A program made the translations under genes and the position numbers. From Aquarana catesbeiana (lineage: Eukaryota > Chordata > Amphibia > Anura > Ranidae): a stretch of 64,000 nt of DNA. Within the stretch, counting starts at the first letter, position 1. Each line of letters begins with the position of its first letter. Positions 10,573-21,403 of the stretch are shown piece after piece. The notes under the pieces are model-generated. The model had not been told where the DNA came from. It searched no databases and saw only the letters and a list, made by a program, of their open reading frames with translations. The DNA lies in the NCBI RefSeq assembly GCF_042186555.1, contig NC_133328.1:611227901-611291900 (forward strand), written 5' to 3'.

Positions 10573-13500
10573 ATGTCTGGAAGGCCAAGAAGGAGAGGCA
10601 GACAGTCACAAGCCAATAAGAGAGGGCAAGCAGGCTCTGTGTCTAGTGCTGGTCGTGGAGACGGTGCATCCTCATCAGCACGTGGCCATGGGACACGCTT
10701 GGCCTTTTTTTCGGCAGCTGGCCATGTTGAGCCGCAACATGCGGAAGACTTGGTCGAGTGGATGACCAAGCCGTCCTCATCCTCCTCATCCTCTCTCACC
10801 CATGCCCAGGGTGCTTTGTCTGGCAAAGCAGCGGCCTCTTCCCTCAGCTCAATGTCATCAGTGACTCCTTCCCTAGCTCCACCATGTCCTCATGAGGATT
10901 CCCTCGAACTGTTTGACCACAGTGTTGGGTACATGCTCCAGGAGGATGCCCAGCGTTTGGAAGGCTCTGATGACGATACTGAGCTCGATGAAGGCAGTAA
11001 CATGAGCGCGGACAGAGGGGGTGCCCAAGAAGGACAGCAATCTGGCAGTCATGCTCCCCCTGCTGCAGCATACTGCCAGGTTTGCTCCAGTGATGAGGAG
11101 GGAGGGGATGATGAGGTCACTGACTCAACGTGGGTGCCTGATAGGAGAGAGGAGGAGGAGGAGGAGGAGGAGGAGGAGGAGGAGGAGGAGGCGGCAGCAC
11201 ATCACCAACGAGGCAGGATGCCCTCCAGGGGCCAGCCTAAGGGCAGCACATTGACTGCATCACACCCCAAAGCTCCACATGTGCAGGGCGCTGCAGTCTC
11301 TGCGCGTTATTCAAAAAGTTCTTTGGTGTGGGCCTTTTTTGAGACGAGTGCATCAGATCGCACCGCTGCTATTTGCAACATATGTCTCAAGCGTATCTCG
11401 CGTGGCCAAAATATCTCCCGCTTGGGTACCACATGCTTGACCAGACATATGTTGACCTGCCATGCAGTTCGTTGGCAAGCGTATCTAAAAGACCCACACC
11501 AAAGAACAAAGAGGATCTCTCCTTGCTCCTCATCAGCTGAGATTTCCAACCCCACTAGACCTTCAGTCCTCTCTGAGACCTGCAGTGAGAGGAATGAAGG
11601 TGTAGAATTAGGTGTGTCACAGCCAAGTACTTGTGGGCAATCTGCTTTTGGTACACCGACGTCAGATTGTACCAGGCAAATTTCCCTGCCCCAGCTGCTG
11701 CACCGCCGAAAGAAGTTTGCTCCCAGCCATCCACATGCCCAGCGGTTGAATGCTAGCTTGGCAAAATTGCTAGCACTTCAACTGCTGCCTTTTCAGTTGG
11801 TAGACTCTGCCCCCTTCCGTGAGTTTGTGGAATGTGCGGTTCCTCAGTGGCAGGTACCCAAACGCCACTTTTTCTCACGGAAGGCGATTCCGGCTCTCTA
11901 CCGGCATGTGGAAGGCAATGTCCATGCCTCGCTGGACAGGGCGGTCAGCGGTAAGGTGCATATTACCGCTGACTCATGGTCCAGCAGGCATGGACAGGGA
12001 CGTTACCTAAGTTTCACGGCGCATTGGGTGACTCTGCTGGCAGCTGGGAAGGATGCAGGACAAGGTGCAGTAGTGTTGGAGGTTGTTCCGCCACCACGCC
12101 TCCAAAATGCTGATTGTGACACACCTCTCTCCTCCACCCCCTCCTCTTCTTCTTCCTCCATGGCCTCTTCCTCGGAACCAGCGGTGCTCCGTAGGCGTTC
12201 AAGGGGCTACGCAAGTACGCAGGCCAAAAGATGCCATGCGGTGCTTGAGCTGGTGTGCTTGGGGGACAGGAGCCACACTGGGGCAGAGGTTCTGTCAGCT
12301 CTGCAGGGGCAGGTTCAGAGGTGGTTGACGCCACGCCAACTTAAGGCAGGAATGGTGGTTTGCGACAATGGCACCAACCTCCTCTCTGCCCTCCGACAGG
12401 GACAAATGACCCATGTGCCCTGTTTGGCTCACGTCCTTAACTTGGTGGTGCAGCGGTTCTTGGGCAGGTACCCGGGCTTACAGGATGTCCTGAGGCAGGC
12501 CAGGAAAGTCTGTGTGCATTTCCGCCGGTCATATAATGCCAGTGCTCGGCTGACGGACCTCCAAAAGGAGTTTAACCTGCCCAAGAACCGCCTAATCTGT
12601 GACATGCCCACCAGGTGGAACTCAACGTTGGCCATGCTGCAGCGGCTGCACACGCAGCAGAGGGCCATCAATGAGTACCTGTGCGACTATGGCACCAGGA
12701 CAGGGTCAGGGGAGCTTGGTTTTTTTTCCCCACGCCAGTGGGCCATGATCAGGGATGCATGCACTGTCCTGTCACCATTCGAGGAGGCCACGAGGATGGT
12801 GAGCAGTGACAGTGCATGCATCAGTGACACTGTCCCCCTTGTCCACCTGTTGGAGCACACGCTGCGTGGAATAATGGACAGGGCACTTGAGGCAGAACAG
12901 AGGCAGGAAGAGGAGGACTTCCTTAGCTCTCAAGGCCCCCTTTATCCAGACAGTGTTCCTGCGTGCCCGCCGATCACACAGGAAGAGGACGAGGAGGAAG
13001 AGGAGGAGGAGGAAGATTGTGTCAGTATGGAGGTGGAGCCTGGCACTCAGCATCAGCAGCAGTCTTTAAGGGATCAGTCCCAAGAAACACATGGACTTGT
13101 ACGTGGCTGGGAGGAGGTGGCTGCGGACCATGTCGTTCTTAGTGACCCAGAGGACTCCGGACCGAATGCCTCAGCAAACCTACGCTGCATGGCCTCCCTG
13201 ATCCTGCAAAGCCTGCGTAAGGATCCTCGTATTCGTGGTATCAAGGAGAAGGACCAATACTGGCTGGCAACCCTCCTTGATCCACGTTACAAGGGTAAGG
13301 TTGCGGACCTTATCTTGCCATCGCAGAGGGAGCAGAGGATGAAACATCTTCGGGAGGCCTTGCAGAAAGGTCTGTGCAACGCGTTCCCAGAGACTGGGAG
13401 GTTACAAACTCCTGTTTCTGGACAACGTGTTGCTGAGGCTTCGGTCAGTCAAAGAAGGAGCGGTGGAGAAGGTGGCCGTCTGACCGATGCGTTCAGACAA

Positions 13501-13866
13501 TTTTTTGGTCCGCAGCCCCAAGGTATGATCGGTTCCAGCAACCATCGCCAGCGTCTGTTTTACATGGTGCAGGAATACCTAGGGGCAAGATCAGACTTGG
13601 ACACCTTTCCCACCGAAAATCCTCTGGGTTACTGGGTCTTGAGGATGGATCACTGGCCAGAGCTTGCACAGTATGCAATTGAGCTACTGGCCTGTCCTGC
13701 ATCCAGCGTTCTTTCGGAACGCACATTCAGTGCTGCTGGAGGCGTGGTAACCGATCACAGGGTGCGTCTGTCCACCGACTCGGTCGATCGGCTGACCTTC
13801 ATAAAAATGAATGAGTCTTGGATCACCACCAGCTACCAAGCACCTGATGCTGATGTAACCGAATAA
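10573..13866 (+). CDS. hAT transposase with BED zinc finger (ZBED-like)
   Basis: This is the enzyme expected to excise and integrate the surrounding element by DNA cleavage. I start it at the ATG at 10573 (MSGRPRRRGRQ), because the in-frame codon further upstream at 10534 is GTG; that gives about 1,097 residues. In order: a basic, Ser-rich N-terminus; an acidic region with a (GAG)n run encoding about 16 Glu (near 11150-11190); a BED finger at about residues 249-297 with CNIC and the closing His pair; ITADSWSS with a likely first catalytic Asp near residue 467; VVCDNGTN with a likely second Asp near 598; PCLAHVLNLVVQ; MPTRWNST; a second acidic, Glu-rich insert; LLDPRYKG; and the C-terminal dimerisation region with SSVLSERTFSAAGG (about 1040-1075). 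No stop or frameshift is present. Large, low-complexity acidic stretches make it longer than typical hAT transposases. Family assignment is firm; activity is unproven. Confidence 0.93.
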   Translation: MSGRPRRRGRQSQANKRGQAGSVSSAGRGDGASSSARGHGTRLAFFSAAGHVEPQHAEDLVEWMTKPSSSSSSSLTHAQGALSGKAAASSLSSMSSVTPSLAPPCPHEDSLELFDHSVGYMLQEDAQRLEGSDDDTELDEGSNMSADRGGAQEGQQSGSHAPPAAAYCQVCSSDEEGGDDEVTDSTWVPDRREEEEEEEEEEEEEEAAAHHQRGRMPSRGQPKGSTLTASHPKAPHVQGAAVSARYSKSSLVWAFFETSASDRTAAICNICLKRISRGQNISRLGTTCLTRHMLTCHAVRWQAYLKDPHQRTKRISPCSSSAEISNPTRPSVLSETCSERNEGVELGVSQPSTCGQSAFGTPTSDCTRQISLPQLLHRRKKFAPSHPHAQRLNASLAKLLALQLLPFQLVDSAPFREFVECAVPQWQVPKRHFFSRKAIPALYRHVEGNVHASLDRAVSGKVHITADSWSSRHGQGRYLSFTAHWVTLLAAGKDAGQGAVVLEVVPPPRLQNADCDTPLSSTPSSSSSSMASSSEPAVLRRRSRGYASTQAKRCHAVLELVCLGDRSHTGAEVLSALQGQVQRWLTPRQLKAGMVVCDNGTNLLSALRQGQMTHVPCLAHVLNLVVQRFLGRYPGLQDVLRQARKVCVHFRRSYNASARLTDLQKEFNLPKNRLICDMPTRWNSTLAMLQRLHTQQRAINEYLCDYGTRTGSGELGFFSPRQWAMIRDACTVLSPFEEATRMVSSDSACISDTVPLVHLLEHTLRGIMDRALEAEQRQEEEDFLSSQGPLYPDSVPACPPITQEEDEEEEEEEEDCVSMEVEPGTQHQQQSLRDQSQETHGLVRGWEEVAADHVVLSDPEDSGPNASANLRCMASLILQSLRKDPRIRGIKEKDQYWLATLLDPRYKGKVADLILPSQREQRMKHLREALQKGLCNAFPETGRLQTPVSGQRVAEASVSQRRSGGEGGRLTDAFRQFFGPQPQGMIGSSNHRQRLFYMVQEYLGARSDLDTFPTENPLGYWVLRMDHWPELAQYAIELLACPASSVLSERTFSAAGGVVTDHRVRLSTDSVDRLTFIKMNESWITTSYQAPDADVTE

Positions 13867-13984
13867 TTTTTTTTGAAATCTCAGATCCCTTCAAAGACTG
13901 CCTATGCTGATGCTGAGTGACTATCCCTGAGTAATTATCCTCTTCCTCCTCAATCATCACGCTGATAGCTTGTAAGAACATTTT

Positions 13985-14560
13985 TGGTTCTGGGCGCCAC
14001 CACCAGTGCCTAAGGCACAATTTTTCAGCCCCTGTTTAACAGGGGCGTGTAATTACAATTTTTGATGTAATACTTTGCAGCAGGGCTCGTTCCTGCATTC
14101 CAACTAGAGTGTCTGTGAGGGGTTGCAGTGTTGTGGCACCAGCACCAGTGCCTAGGGCCCAATTTTTCTGCCCCTGTCTAACAGGGGCGTGTAATTACAA
14201 TTTTTGATGCAATACTTTGCAGCAGGGCTCGTTCCTGCGTTCCAACTAGAGTGTCTGTGAGGGGTTGCAGTGTTGTGGCACCAGCACCAGTGCCTAAGGC
14301 CCAATTTTTCTGCCCCTGTCTAACAGGGGCGTGTAATTACAATTTTTGAAGCAATAATTTGCAGCAGGGCTCGTTCCTGCGTTCCAACTAGAGTGTCTGT
14401 GAGGGGTTGCAGTGTTGTGGCACCAGCACCAGTGCCTAAGGCCTAATTTTTCAGCTCCTGATTAACAGGGGCATGTAATTACAATTCTTGATCTAATATT
14501 TCACAGCAGGGCCCTGTGAGGGCTTACAGTGTTGTGGCCACAGCAACACCTAAGGCCCAA
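13985..14560 (+). repeat. 142-bp tandem array in hAT 3' region
   Basis: About four units. Each runs 'ccagtgcctaaggc', then the small hairpin 'cccctg-tttaa-cagggg', then 'gtgtaattacaatttttga', then 'gcagcagggctcgttcctgc'. It begins about 120 bp after the transposase stop. Subterminal repeats in hAT elements are often transposase binding sites; that role is inferred. Confidence 0.85.
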
Positions 14561-15599
14561 ATTTCTGCTGAGTATATAGGGCAGGACCCTACTTTCAAAC
14601 ATCTAACTTACAAACGACTCCTACTTGCAAACGGAAGGAGACAACAGGAAGTGAGATGAAATCTACCCCTAGGAAGGGAAATTCTCTCCTGTAAGAGTTA
14701 ATATGGGAAAACAATTTCTCCTTTCCACTGATGCTTTCCAATCCTTGTTCCACAAAAAAACCCAAATTTTCAAAAAACATTTTTCATTGGGACAAAAAAG
14801 TGAGGTGAAATCTTCTGAAGAGGAGGAAAGACAGCAAAACAAATGTCACAGGGGTGATAACCCTTCCCTATGTTTTCCAAAAAGCTTAGAAAAGATTTTT
14901 TGGCTGGAGCTAAACACGTTAAAAATGTTCAAAATTACAAACAGATTCTACTTAACAACAAACCTACAGTCCCTGTCTTGTTTGCACCGCCTGTATACTG
15001 CTGTTCAGAGTATATAGGGCCTGGTGGCCCCACACCTTTCCTTATTTTAATTTGGGTGCGGGGTTCCCCTTAATATCCATACAAGACCCAAAGGGCCTGG
15101 TAATGGACTGGGGGGTACCCATGGCGTTTGTCTCACTGATTTTCATCCATATTGCCATGACCCGACATGACATTAAACCCGCAAGCAGTTTTAAATGAGA
15201 TTTTTTCCTTTAAAAATGACATTTGGTGCAGGGACTGTTCTAAACATGGGAAACACGCGTCACTTTACAGGCATACTATAGACACCCCCCAGGTACGATA
15301 TTTAAAGGAATATTTCACTTTTTTTTTTTTACTTTAAGCATCATTAAAATCACTGCTCCCGAAAAAACGGCCGTTTTTAAAAGTTTTTTTTGCATTGATA
15401 CATGTCCCCTGGGGTAGGACCCGGGTCCCCAAACCCTTTTTAGGACAATACCATGCAAATTAGCCTTTAAAATGAGCACTTTTGATTTCGAACGTTCGAG
15501 TCCCATAGACGTCAATGGGGTTCTAACGTTCGTGCGAACTTTCGGTCCGTTCGCGGGTTCTGGTGCGAACCGAACCGGGGGGTGTTCGGCTCATCCCTA
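14561..15599. other. hAT 3' non-coding region
   Basis: AT-rich, no supported gene. The last about 110 bp are rich in GTTCG/CGAAC motifs ('cgaacgttcgag', 'gaaccgaaccgg') that mirror the GTTCGAGTCGAAC motifs of the left end (8738-8800). These are probably subterminal binding repeats. Confidence 0.6.
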
Positions 15600-16869
15600 T
15601 TAACCACATAAGAAATTTACTGAAAAGATACTTAGCACAATAAACAATGTGGTAACTTAGATATGGAGAATGACAGTAGATAACAATCAATATGAACGTG
15701 GAACGGATAATTCAATACCCAACATTAAAAAGATGTGCATGCAGACAGGCGCACAGTAAGACAGACGTCCAATATTGTCAAATATTTATACTGAGCGCCT
15801 TGCCACTGACCGTCAAGCATGCACACCAAATATGCAATAACGGTTATGAACACACAGTAGTACAGCACAATGAATATATCCTATGCTCAAGTACTTCCCC
15901 TAGATTGCAATGCAATGTTCCCAATGCAAGGTGCTTTGTGAAAGATTATAGAAGTCCCTTGTCTTCTTTCTTCAGCTAGCTCAAGGTATTAAACTGCAGT
16001 ATTTGTGAATCCAACAGAGAGACAAGTAGACAGTAGACTGTAGATTGAATAATGTGTTAATAGTTGTGTACTTGTGACAAAAGGCACTTGTAATAATTCC
16101 TCCTTAGCGGTGGATGTTTTGCAACATTAACTTCACAGCACATGGAGAGCAATCATGCGGTTCCGCTGTATGCAGGCTATATGCAAGTGAGAATACTTCT
16201 GTGGGACTACAAGTCCCACTAGCAGTCTGTAGCTATGTAACACGGTAACAGTACACTATATTGATCTGGGCAAGTACCCACTCACCATAACAGGCCCAGA
16301 TGCTTGCAAGGTTCCTTTACTGGTATCTCAGTCTCGATCCAAGCTGGCGCCGTCACACTGCACCACTCCTGATGGCTGATATAACTGTAATGCAGGAACC
16401 CTTTAGAAATCTTAGATCCTCCGGTCCATCCGCACGCTGGTCCAGCTGACTGTGCTGTGGAGCACCTCAGAGGCCAAACGATTCCGCTCTGCACCTTCCA
16501 GGCCGCAGACTGTCGGTCACACACAGACCTCCCTGCAGGCAGGCTTTGAATGGCGTCCCAAGAGGCCAGAAAATCGCCGCGCTGCCCCTTTTATTTGCTT
16601 ACCCAGCAGACTGTTCTCTGACCTGGCATTGTGGGTAGGTGAACTGGGCATTGTGGGTAGGTAGTTCACAGACTGAGTTATAGCACTTGAGTCACTTCCT
16701 CATTCACTACATCTCCCACAATGCTTTGTAGCGTGGCTTTAATCTAACCAAACAAAAGTCTTAATAGCATTAATTAGAAAGGACACTAGAGGGAGCCAAA
16801 CTCTTATTTAAAGAATATGACATTATTTACATAGTAACTTAGGTGGCAAAAACCCCTGCGCTACATTTG

Positions 16870-17540
16870 TATTTATTGTTGGAATTTGGATAGGAGAAGG
16901 GAATAGTGGGATACTCCAACTGGACCTAACTACAGATGAGGACAACTCTCACTCGGCCTCAACAGGTTAATTGTGGTAACAGACTTCCTGTTATACTATA
17001 CAACACTTGTATGGGAAGAATAAGTTCTTTGCTTGTTCTGGCAGCAGACTTGGTGCAAATGGTTATCTTCAGGACACTCACTAACATCCCCTTTGACGGA
17101 CATCTGTCCACTGACTCTACTAGCTGAAGGGGCATCCCTCACAGGAAAGGCCCCATGACACAGATCTGTATTCAGTGTAGGCCAAAACAGATCCTTCCTG
17201 CCATGTCTCCTTTCCAGTCAGCTCTGCAGGACATCTGGGTTGCAGCTATACTCCAATTCAGGCCCTCAGGTTAACCCCCCTGAGGCCGCATGGCAGCTTG
17301 TACAGAGGAGGGGCTGCCGCCCCCTCCCTCCGGGACCCTGCTCTCCAGCCGAAGACCCAAGCACATGTGCCCTTGGCATATATAGTCACCCAGCATGCCC
17401 TGAGGCACTTTCCTCAGCCAATCACCAGGGCTGTAACTATGCCTATGCTATCATTTGTCAGGTTTCCTCCCACTGTCCAATATGCCCCCCTATTGGACCA
17501 ATGTGAAGCATTCAGACAAAATGAGCAGCATCTCAGCACC
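16870..17540. other. Intergenic or LTR-derived, no gene
   Basis: GC-moderate sequence with a TATATA at about 17385. No recognisable protein. It may belong to LTR-type repeats next to it, but I cannot set borders. Confidence 0.35.
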
Positions 17541-17547
17541 ATTGTTA

Positions 17548-17993
17548 GGAGTCTGTGGTAGTGAGCTCTTGTAGATCGCCAACACAGGGTTCCCCAGGGT
17601 GCGGAGTCTAAGCCCCAGCCTGCTTCTTCACCAAAGCCCCTGATGGTGGGGATGACCTTACAGCAAGCAGGAAACAGGTCGCGGCCCCAAGGTATCCAAA
17701 CGGGAGAAAAGTTCCTGCAGACACTGTAGAAGCCGTTCTTGATAGGCCTGCTGGACGTCAACCCTCTGTGCCAAACACTGAAGATGATCCAGAAGAGGCT
17801 GCAGTGTCTCCAAGGAGCTCATGGCCTGAGCAAACTGTCACGAGTCTGTGGTAGTGAGCTCTTGTAGATCGCCTACTCAGGGTTCCCCAGGGCGTGTAGT
17901 CTAAGCCCCAGCCTGCTTCTTTACCAGAGCCCCTAATGGTGTGGATGGCCTTGCAGCAAGCTGGAACCAGGTTGCGGCCCCCAGGTATGCCTA
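17548..17993. repeat. Duplicated about 150-bp segment
   Basis: 'agtctgtggtagtgagctct' starts near 17550 and again near 17844. The following about 150 bases stay similar through 'ccagcctgcttctt' and 'caggt(c/t)gcggcccc', so the spacing is about 293 bp. The second copy is preceded by TGTCAC, and a GTCACA occurs at 18796-18801, which hints at LTR-like ends, but flanking duplications do not match. Confidence 0.6.
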
Positions 17994-17999
17994 GCCAAG

Positions 18000-18526
18000 G
18001 ATGCAGAGACCACTCATGTGTGCAGAGTACAAGCAGCAGGCAAAAGGGAATCCAGAAGACAAGCTGAGATCAGGGTGGGCAGCGAACAAGCACAGACGGT
18101 AAACAGGTAGTCAGACACAGTATGGACAAGAAGTATGCAAACGGGAGCTCAGAGGACTAAGATGTTGCTCAGGCAATGTGGGTTACACTTAGCATGTCTT
18201 ATATAGACAAGCAAGTAGGAGGCGGGCCAGCAAGTTATGGAAGGGAAGAAAATAAAGGTCCACAGAAAAGCAAACGACACCCATAGGAGAGCACAGCCAA
18301 GCAACACATGTGAAAGGAATCAGATGGAGAGACACTGCAGCAAGGAGGTAAGGATACACAAGCAGAAAACTGCAGGCTAACTTGTGACAACCATGAGCAG
18401 ACCCTACCAATGGATCCCTGCTCCCTGGGATGCAGAGAGCATCTAAATTTACCGTGCAATCTTCCTGATAAGCAGAAATACCCAAAAACTATACTCTCTT
18501 CTAGCACCTACCTAGGAGGGTGCTAC
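18000..18526 (-). mobile_element. LTR-like fragment (TGTAGCACCC family), minus strand
   Basis: On the minus strand, position 18526 begins TGTAGCACCCTCCTAGGTAG. This closely resembles the start at 25537 (TGTAGCACCCTCCACTTAGG). The other end cannot be placed. No coding region. Confidence 0.35.
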
Positions 18527-18889
18527 ATCTAATTAGATTACTGTTTTAGCTGTCCATTAGATGTGCTGATGTTAGATTCCTGTTTACAGTTTGCATTGTT
18601 TAGGGTAATGTTATCAAGCTCTTACCTGATTTTGTGTGGCATATATTCTGTGTGTGAATTTACAATAAAGCCAGTTCCTGTTTGCACCTAAGCTAGTGTC
18701 ATCTAGTTCTTGGGTGCAATATTCAACTATGATATCTGGTTCTTGGAGGAAGCTGTATCTTGGCGGAAGCACCCAGGCTGGGTGCCAGGTGGTCCGTCAC
18801 AAAATGTAAAAATAAAATAAGTAAATATGAGATGCTTTCCTATCTATTTACTAATGCTAGCATAAGAATTAAAAATAGTTAATGCTGGT
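18527..18889. other. Intergenic, nothing recognised
   Basis: AT-rich. AATAAA occurs in 'caataaagcc' near 18663. No gene seen. Confidence 0.4.
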
Positions 18890-18893
18890 TTAA

Positions 18894-20096
18894 CCACTTC
18901 AATACCAGGCACTTAGACACCTTCCCACCCAGGCCAATTTTCAGCTTTCAGCGCTGTCGCAATTTGAATAATTGCGCGGTCATGCTACACTGTACCCAAA
19001 CAAATTTTTATAATTTTGTTCCCACAAATAAAGCTTTATTTTGGTGGTATTTGATCACCTCTGCGGTTTTTATTTTTTGCGCAACAAATAAAAAAAGACC
19101 GAAAATTTCGAAAAAAAACAAGTTTTTCTTTGTTTCTGTTAAAATTTTTTTGTAAATAAGTACGTTTTCTTCTTCAATGACGGGCACTGATATGGCTGCA
19201 CTGACGGGCACTGATACAGCAGCGCTGATGGGCACCGATGAGGTGGCACCAATGAGGTAGCACTGATGAGGTGGCACTGACGGGCACTGATGATGGGCAC
19301 TGATAGGCGGCACTGATGGGCACTGATGGGTGGCACTGATGGGCACTGATAGGTGGCACTGGTATGCGGCACTGATGGGCACTCATAGGTGGCACCGATG
19401 GGCACTCATAGGCAGCACTGATGGGCACTTGTAGGTGGCATTGATTGGTACATATGGGTGGCACTGATGGGTACTTATGGGTGGCACTGATGGGTGGCAC
19501 TGATGGGCACTGATAGGTGGGCACTGATGGGCACTGATGGGCACAGATGGGCACTGACAGGTGGCACTGAACACACTGATTGGTGGCACTGATTAAACTT
19601 ATTGGTGGTATTGCTGGGCAGATCTGAAACATAATGGTGCCAATCAGTGCCCATTTGTGGGCACTGATTGGCACAGATTGGGCACATTGGGCACATGTGG
19701 ATGGCCATGGGGTACATACCTGGCCATCCACATGTTGCCCCTTCCCTGGTGGTCCAGTGTGGTGATCTGAGGGGGGCTGCGCTGATAAACAATCAGCGCA
19801 GACCCCCCCCTGTCAGGAGCGCCGCCGATCGGCTCTCCTCTACTCGTATCTGTCAGACGCGAGTGAGGAAAAGCCGATCAACGGCTCTTCCTATTGACAG
19901 CGTGATCAGCCGTGATTGGCTGATCATGTGCTCTTTACCAAGATCGGTGGAGCGGTGTGTCAGGCTGACACACCGCTCCACCGATCGCCGCGATGCGCGC
20001 ATCGGCATGTTATCCTGCTGGACGTCATATGACGCCCAGTCAGGATAACTGAACCACCGCCTGGCCGTCATCTGCTATGGGCCGGGCGGGAAGTGG
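18894..20096. mobile_element. TTAA-target element, copy B
   Basis: Perfect TTAA at 18890-18893 and 20097-20100. Opens CCACTTCAATACCAGGCAC and closes GGGCGGGAAGTGG, homologous end to end with copy A at 6183-7405, including 'cgcggtcatgctacactgtaccc'. A minisatellite fills its centre. Non-coding. Confidence 0.85.
19180..19700. repeat. Minisatellite in TTAA element, copy B
   Basis: Units of 'gggcactgataggtggcact' type, the same family as 6440-6960 but with a different order and number of variants. Minus-strand open frames across it are repeat artefacts. Confidence 0.85.
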
Positions 20097-20100
20097 TTAA

Positions 20101-20523
20101 AGAGTGAAGTTCCGCTTTAAATAAATCTTTTTTTTTTATAAATGCAAGCAGTGTAAGTACTTGAATTTGCCTTGATATCAGCCTTGTGTGGTCTTTGTAC
20201 AGCAGAGCTCAAGGAGGGAGCGATAGAAGTAGCACAAGGAGCCAATAGGGTTTTGTTGCATTTCTCTCTGACATGCTCCCTCCTTATTCATACCTGATTG
20301 GACTCAGCAGAGGGCTTGTCAGACCTATGCAGTGAGACCACTGCTTCCACGCAGAGAGCAAGGATCCTTGCCTGCAGCATGCAGCTAAGGAACAGGTTTT
20401 TCTACAAAGGCTGTGCCTACTTTCAAAACAAAACCAGCTGTATGATTTTGCACACTTTTTTTGTATTGAAGTATCTGAAATGTATTTAGCTGATGTAAAC
20501 TGAAAATAATTCAGCTAGGCTTT
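20101..20523. repeat. Dispersed repeat, related to 37620-37870
   Basis: Begins 'agtgaagttccgcttta' and shares phrases with 37620-37870: 'ataatgcaagcaatgtaa'-like text, 'cagcagagctca', 'ggagccaat'. 'gagaccactgcttccac' recurs at about 26460. An old dispersed family, non-coding. Confidence 0.45.
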
Positions 20524-21403
20524 GGGGGAGATTTACTAAAAGCAGTGGCATCTCCAGCTTTCATATTTAGGGGGGGGGGGGGCACATGGGGGGACAGGGA
20601 CAAAACTAGGGGGGAAACTATAAAATGCAATTGTATATCCTGGGGCCCTTTACTATGATCCCACAATGGCCCTTTCACGTGTTCTGCAGTGAGCTCCCTT
20701 CCTACTGTATTGGGCCCCCCCCCAGGGTGGCAGAAAACAAGAGATATATGTCACCAGCATACCAAGAAAATATAAGGGTCCAAAGCAGTGGGAGAACTAT
20801 CAGGGTTGCAAAGGTTGTCTTGCCACCAGGCCCTGGTGTTCTGCCACTGTGGGGTTCCCCAGCCTCCTCTTGCTGTCCTGCCCCTGCTATTGACAGCGCT
20901 GGTCGGGCATCTCTTGGAATTTACAGGCTGGTTCTCCTGTCCTAAGGATGGGAGAAATCAGTCTGTTTTTTCAGTAACTGAGAGTCCTGGTGGAGTCCTT
21001 GCTGCAACTCGCTCTTCTCCCTGCCAATGAGGATGCAGGGGAAGGAGCAGATCGGGCGGCCGTGGTTGTGTGAGCGCTCGCATTATGCAGTGTCAGCGAG
21101 CAGAGGGAGGGGGGAGGAATCACCTGCAGGAGCTGACTGGGGACGCTCTCCCTCTTAGACATTGCCTTTTTGTTAAAAATAAAAAATGTTTTAATGGGGG
21201 GGGGTTGGGCACATGATGGGGTACAGCATAATGTTGGGGGGTCAGGGTCCCCTCTGCCCCCCCTAGGGACGCCATTGACTAAAAGTTGTAAAGCTGCTTC
21301 TAACATCAACTTGTTCAATTAGGCTTTGAAAATAAGCCTAAGATTGGTTACTATGCAGAGCTGCACCAGATTTTGCACTCTCCAATTTTAGTAAATCCCC
21401 CTC
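20524..21403. repeat. Foldback MITE, split by a hAT element
   Basis: Left remnant 'gggggagatttactaaaag' (20524-20542). The right part (21286-21403) reads 'cagagctgcaccagattttg' and ends 'ttttagtaaatccccc', the same family as 194-368. The left arm is much shorter than the right, so part of it was lost. Confidence 0.65.
20543..21277. mobile_element. Non-autonomous hAT with 8-bp TSD ACTAAAAG
   Basis: ACTAAAAG flanks it at 20535-20542 and 21278-21285. Opens CAGTGGCATCTCCAG and closes CCCTAGGGACGCCATTG, i.e. CAATGGCGTCCCTAGGG, a hAT terminus with mismatches. The interior has G-runs (about 20570-20582) and no transposase. Confidence 0.85.

Larger units (their letters stand above)
8730..15599 (+). 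mobile_element. Autonomous hAT transposon, apparently intact
   Basis: Flanked by a perfect 8-bp duplication TTAACCAC (8722-8729 and 15600-15607). Opens TAGGGATGAGC and closes GCTCATCCCTA, an 11-bp perfect inverted repeat. Within 6,870 bp it has a promoter-like region with TATA boxes, a 57-bp tandem array, a block of about 167-bp repeats, a transposase gene (10573-13866) and a 142-bp tandem array behind the gene. The perfect duplication, matching ends and open transposase suggest a recent insertion, later than the LTR-like sequence that it splits. Confidence 0.92.
8499..16865. mobile_element. Putative solo LTR, split by the hAT element
   Basis: Begins TGTAGCACTC at 8499 and ends GCGCTACA at 16865, a TG...CA layout, with TTTG on both sides (8495-8498 and 16866-16869). 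Without the hAT at 8730-15599 and one copy of its target duplication, about 1.49 kb remains. A second TGTAGCACT at 8345 leaves the true left end ambiguous. Sequences starting TGTAGCAC also occur at 25537, 44439, 54601 and, inverted, at 18526. I see no gag-pol reading frame, so the LTR class is inferred from the ends alone. Confidence 0.35.

Noticed and set aside
12014..12334. Minus-strand and alternative-frame ORFs inside the hAT gene (also 10539-10826, 11021-11254, 12772-13053)
   Set aside because: Shadows of the transposase frame, caused by its GC-rich and low-complexity codons.
17836..18801. Complete LTR from TGTCAC to GTCACA
   Set aside because: Flanking bases (CAAAC and AAATG) do not form a target duplication, and an oppositely oriented LTR-like start lies inside it.
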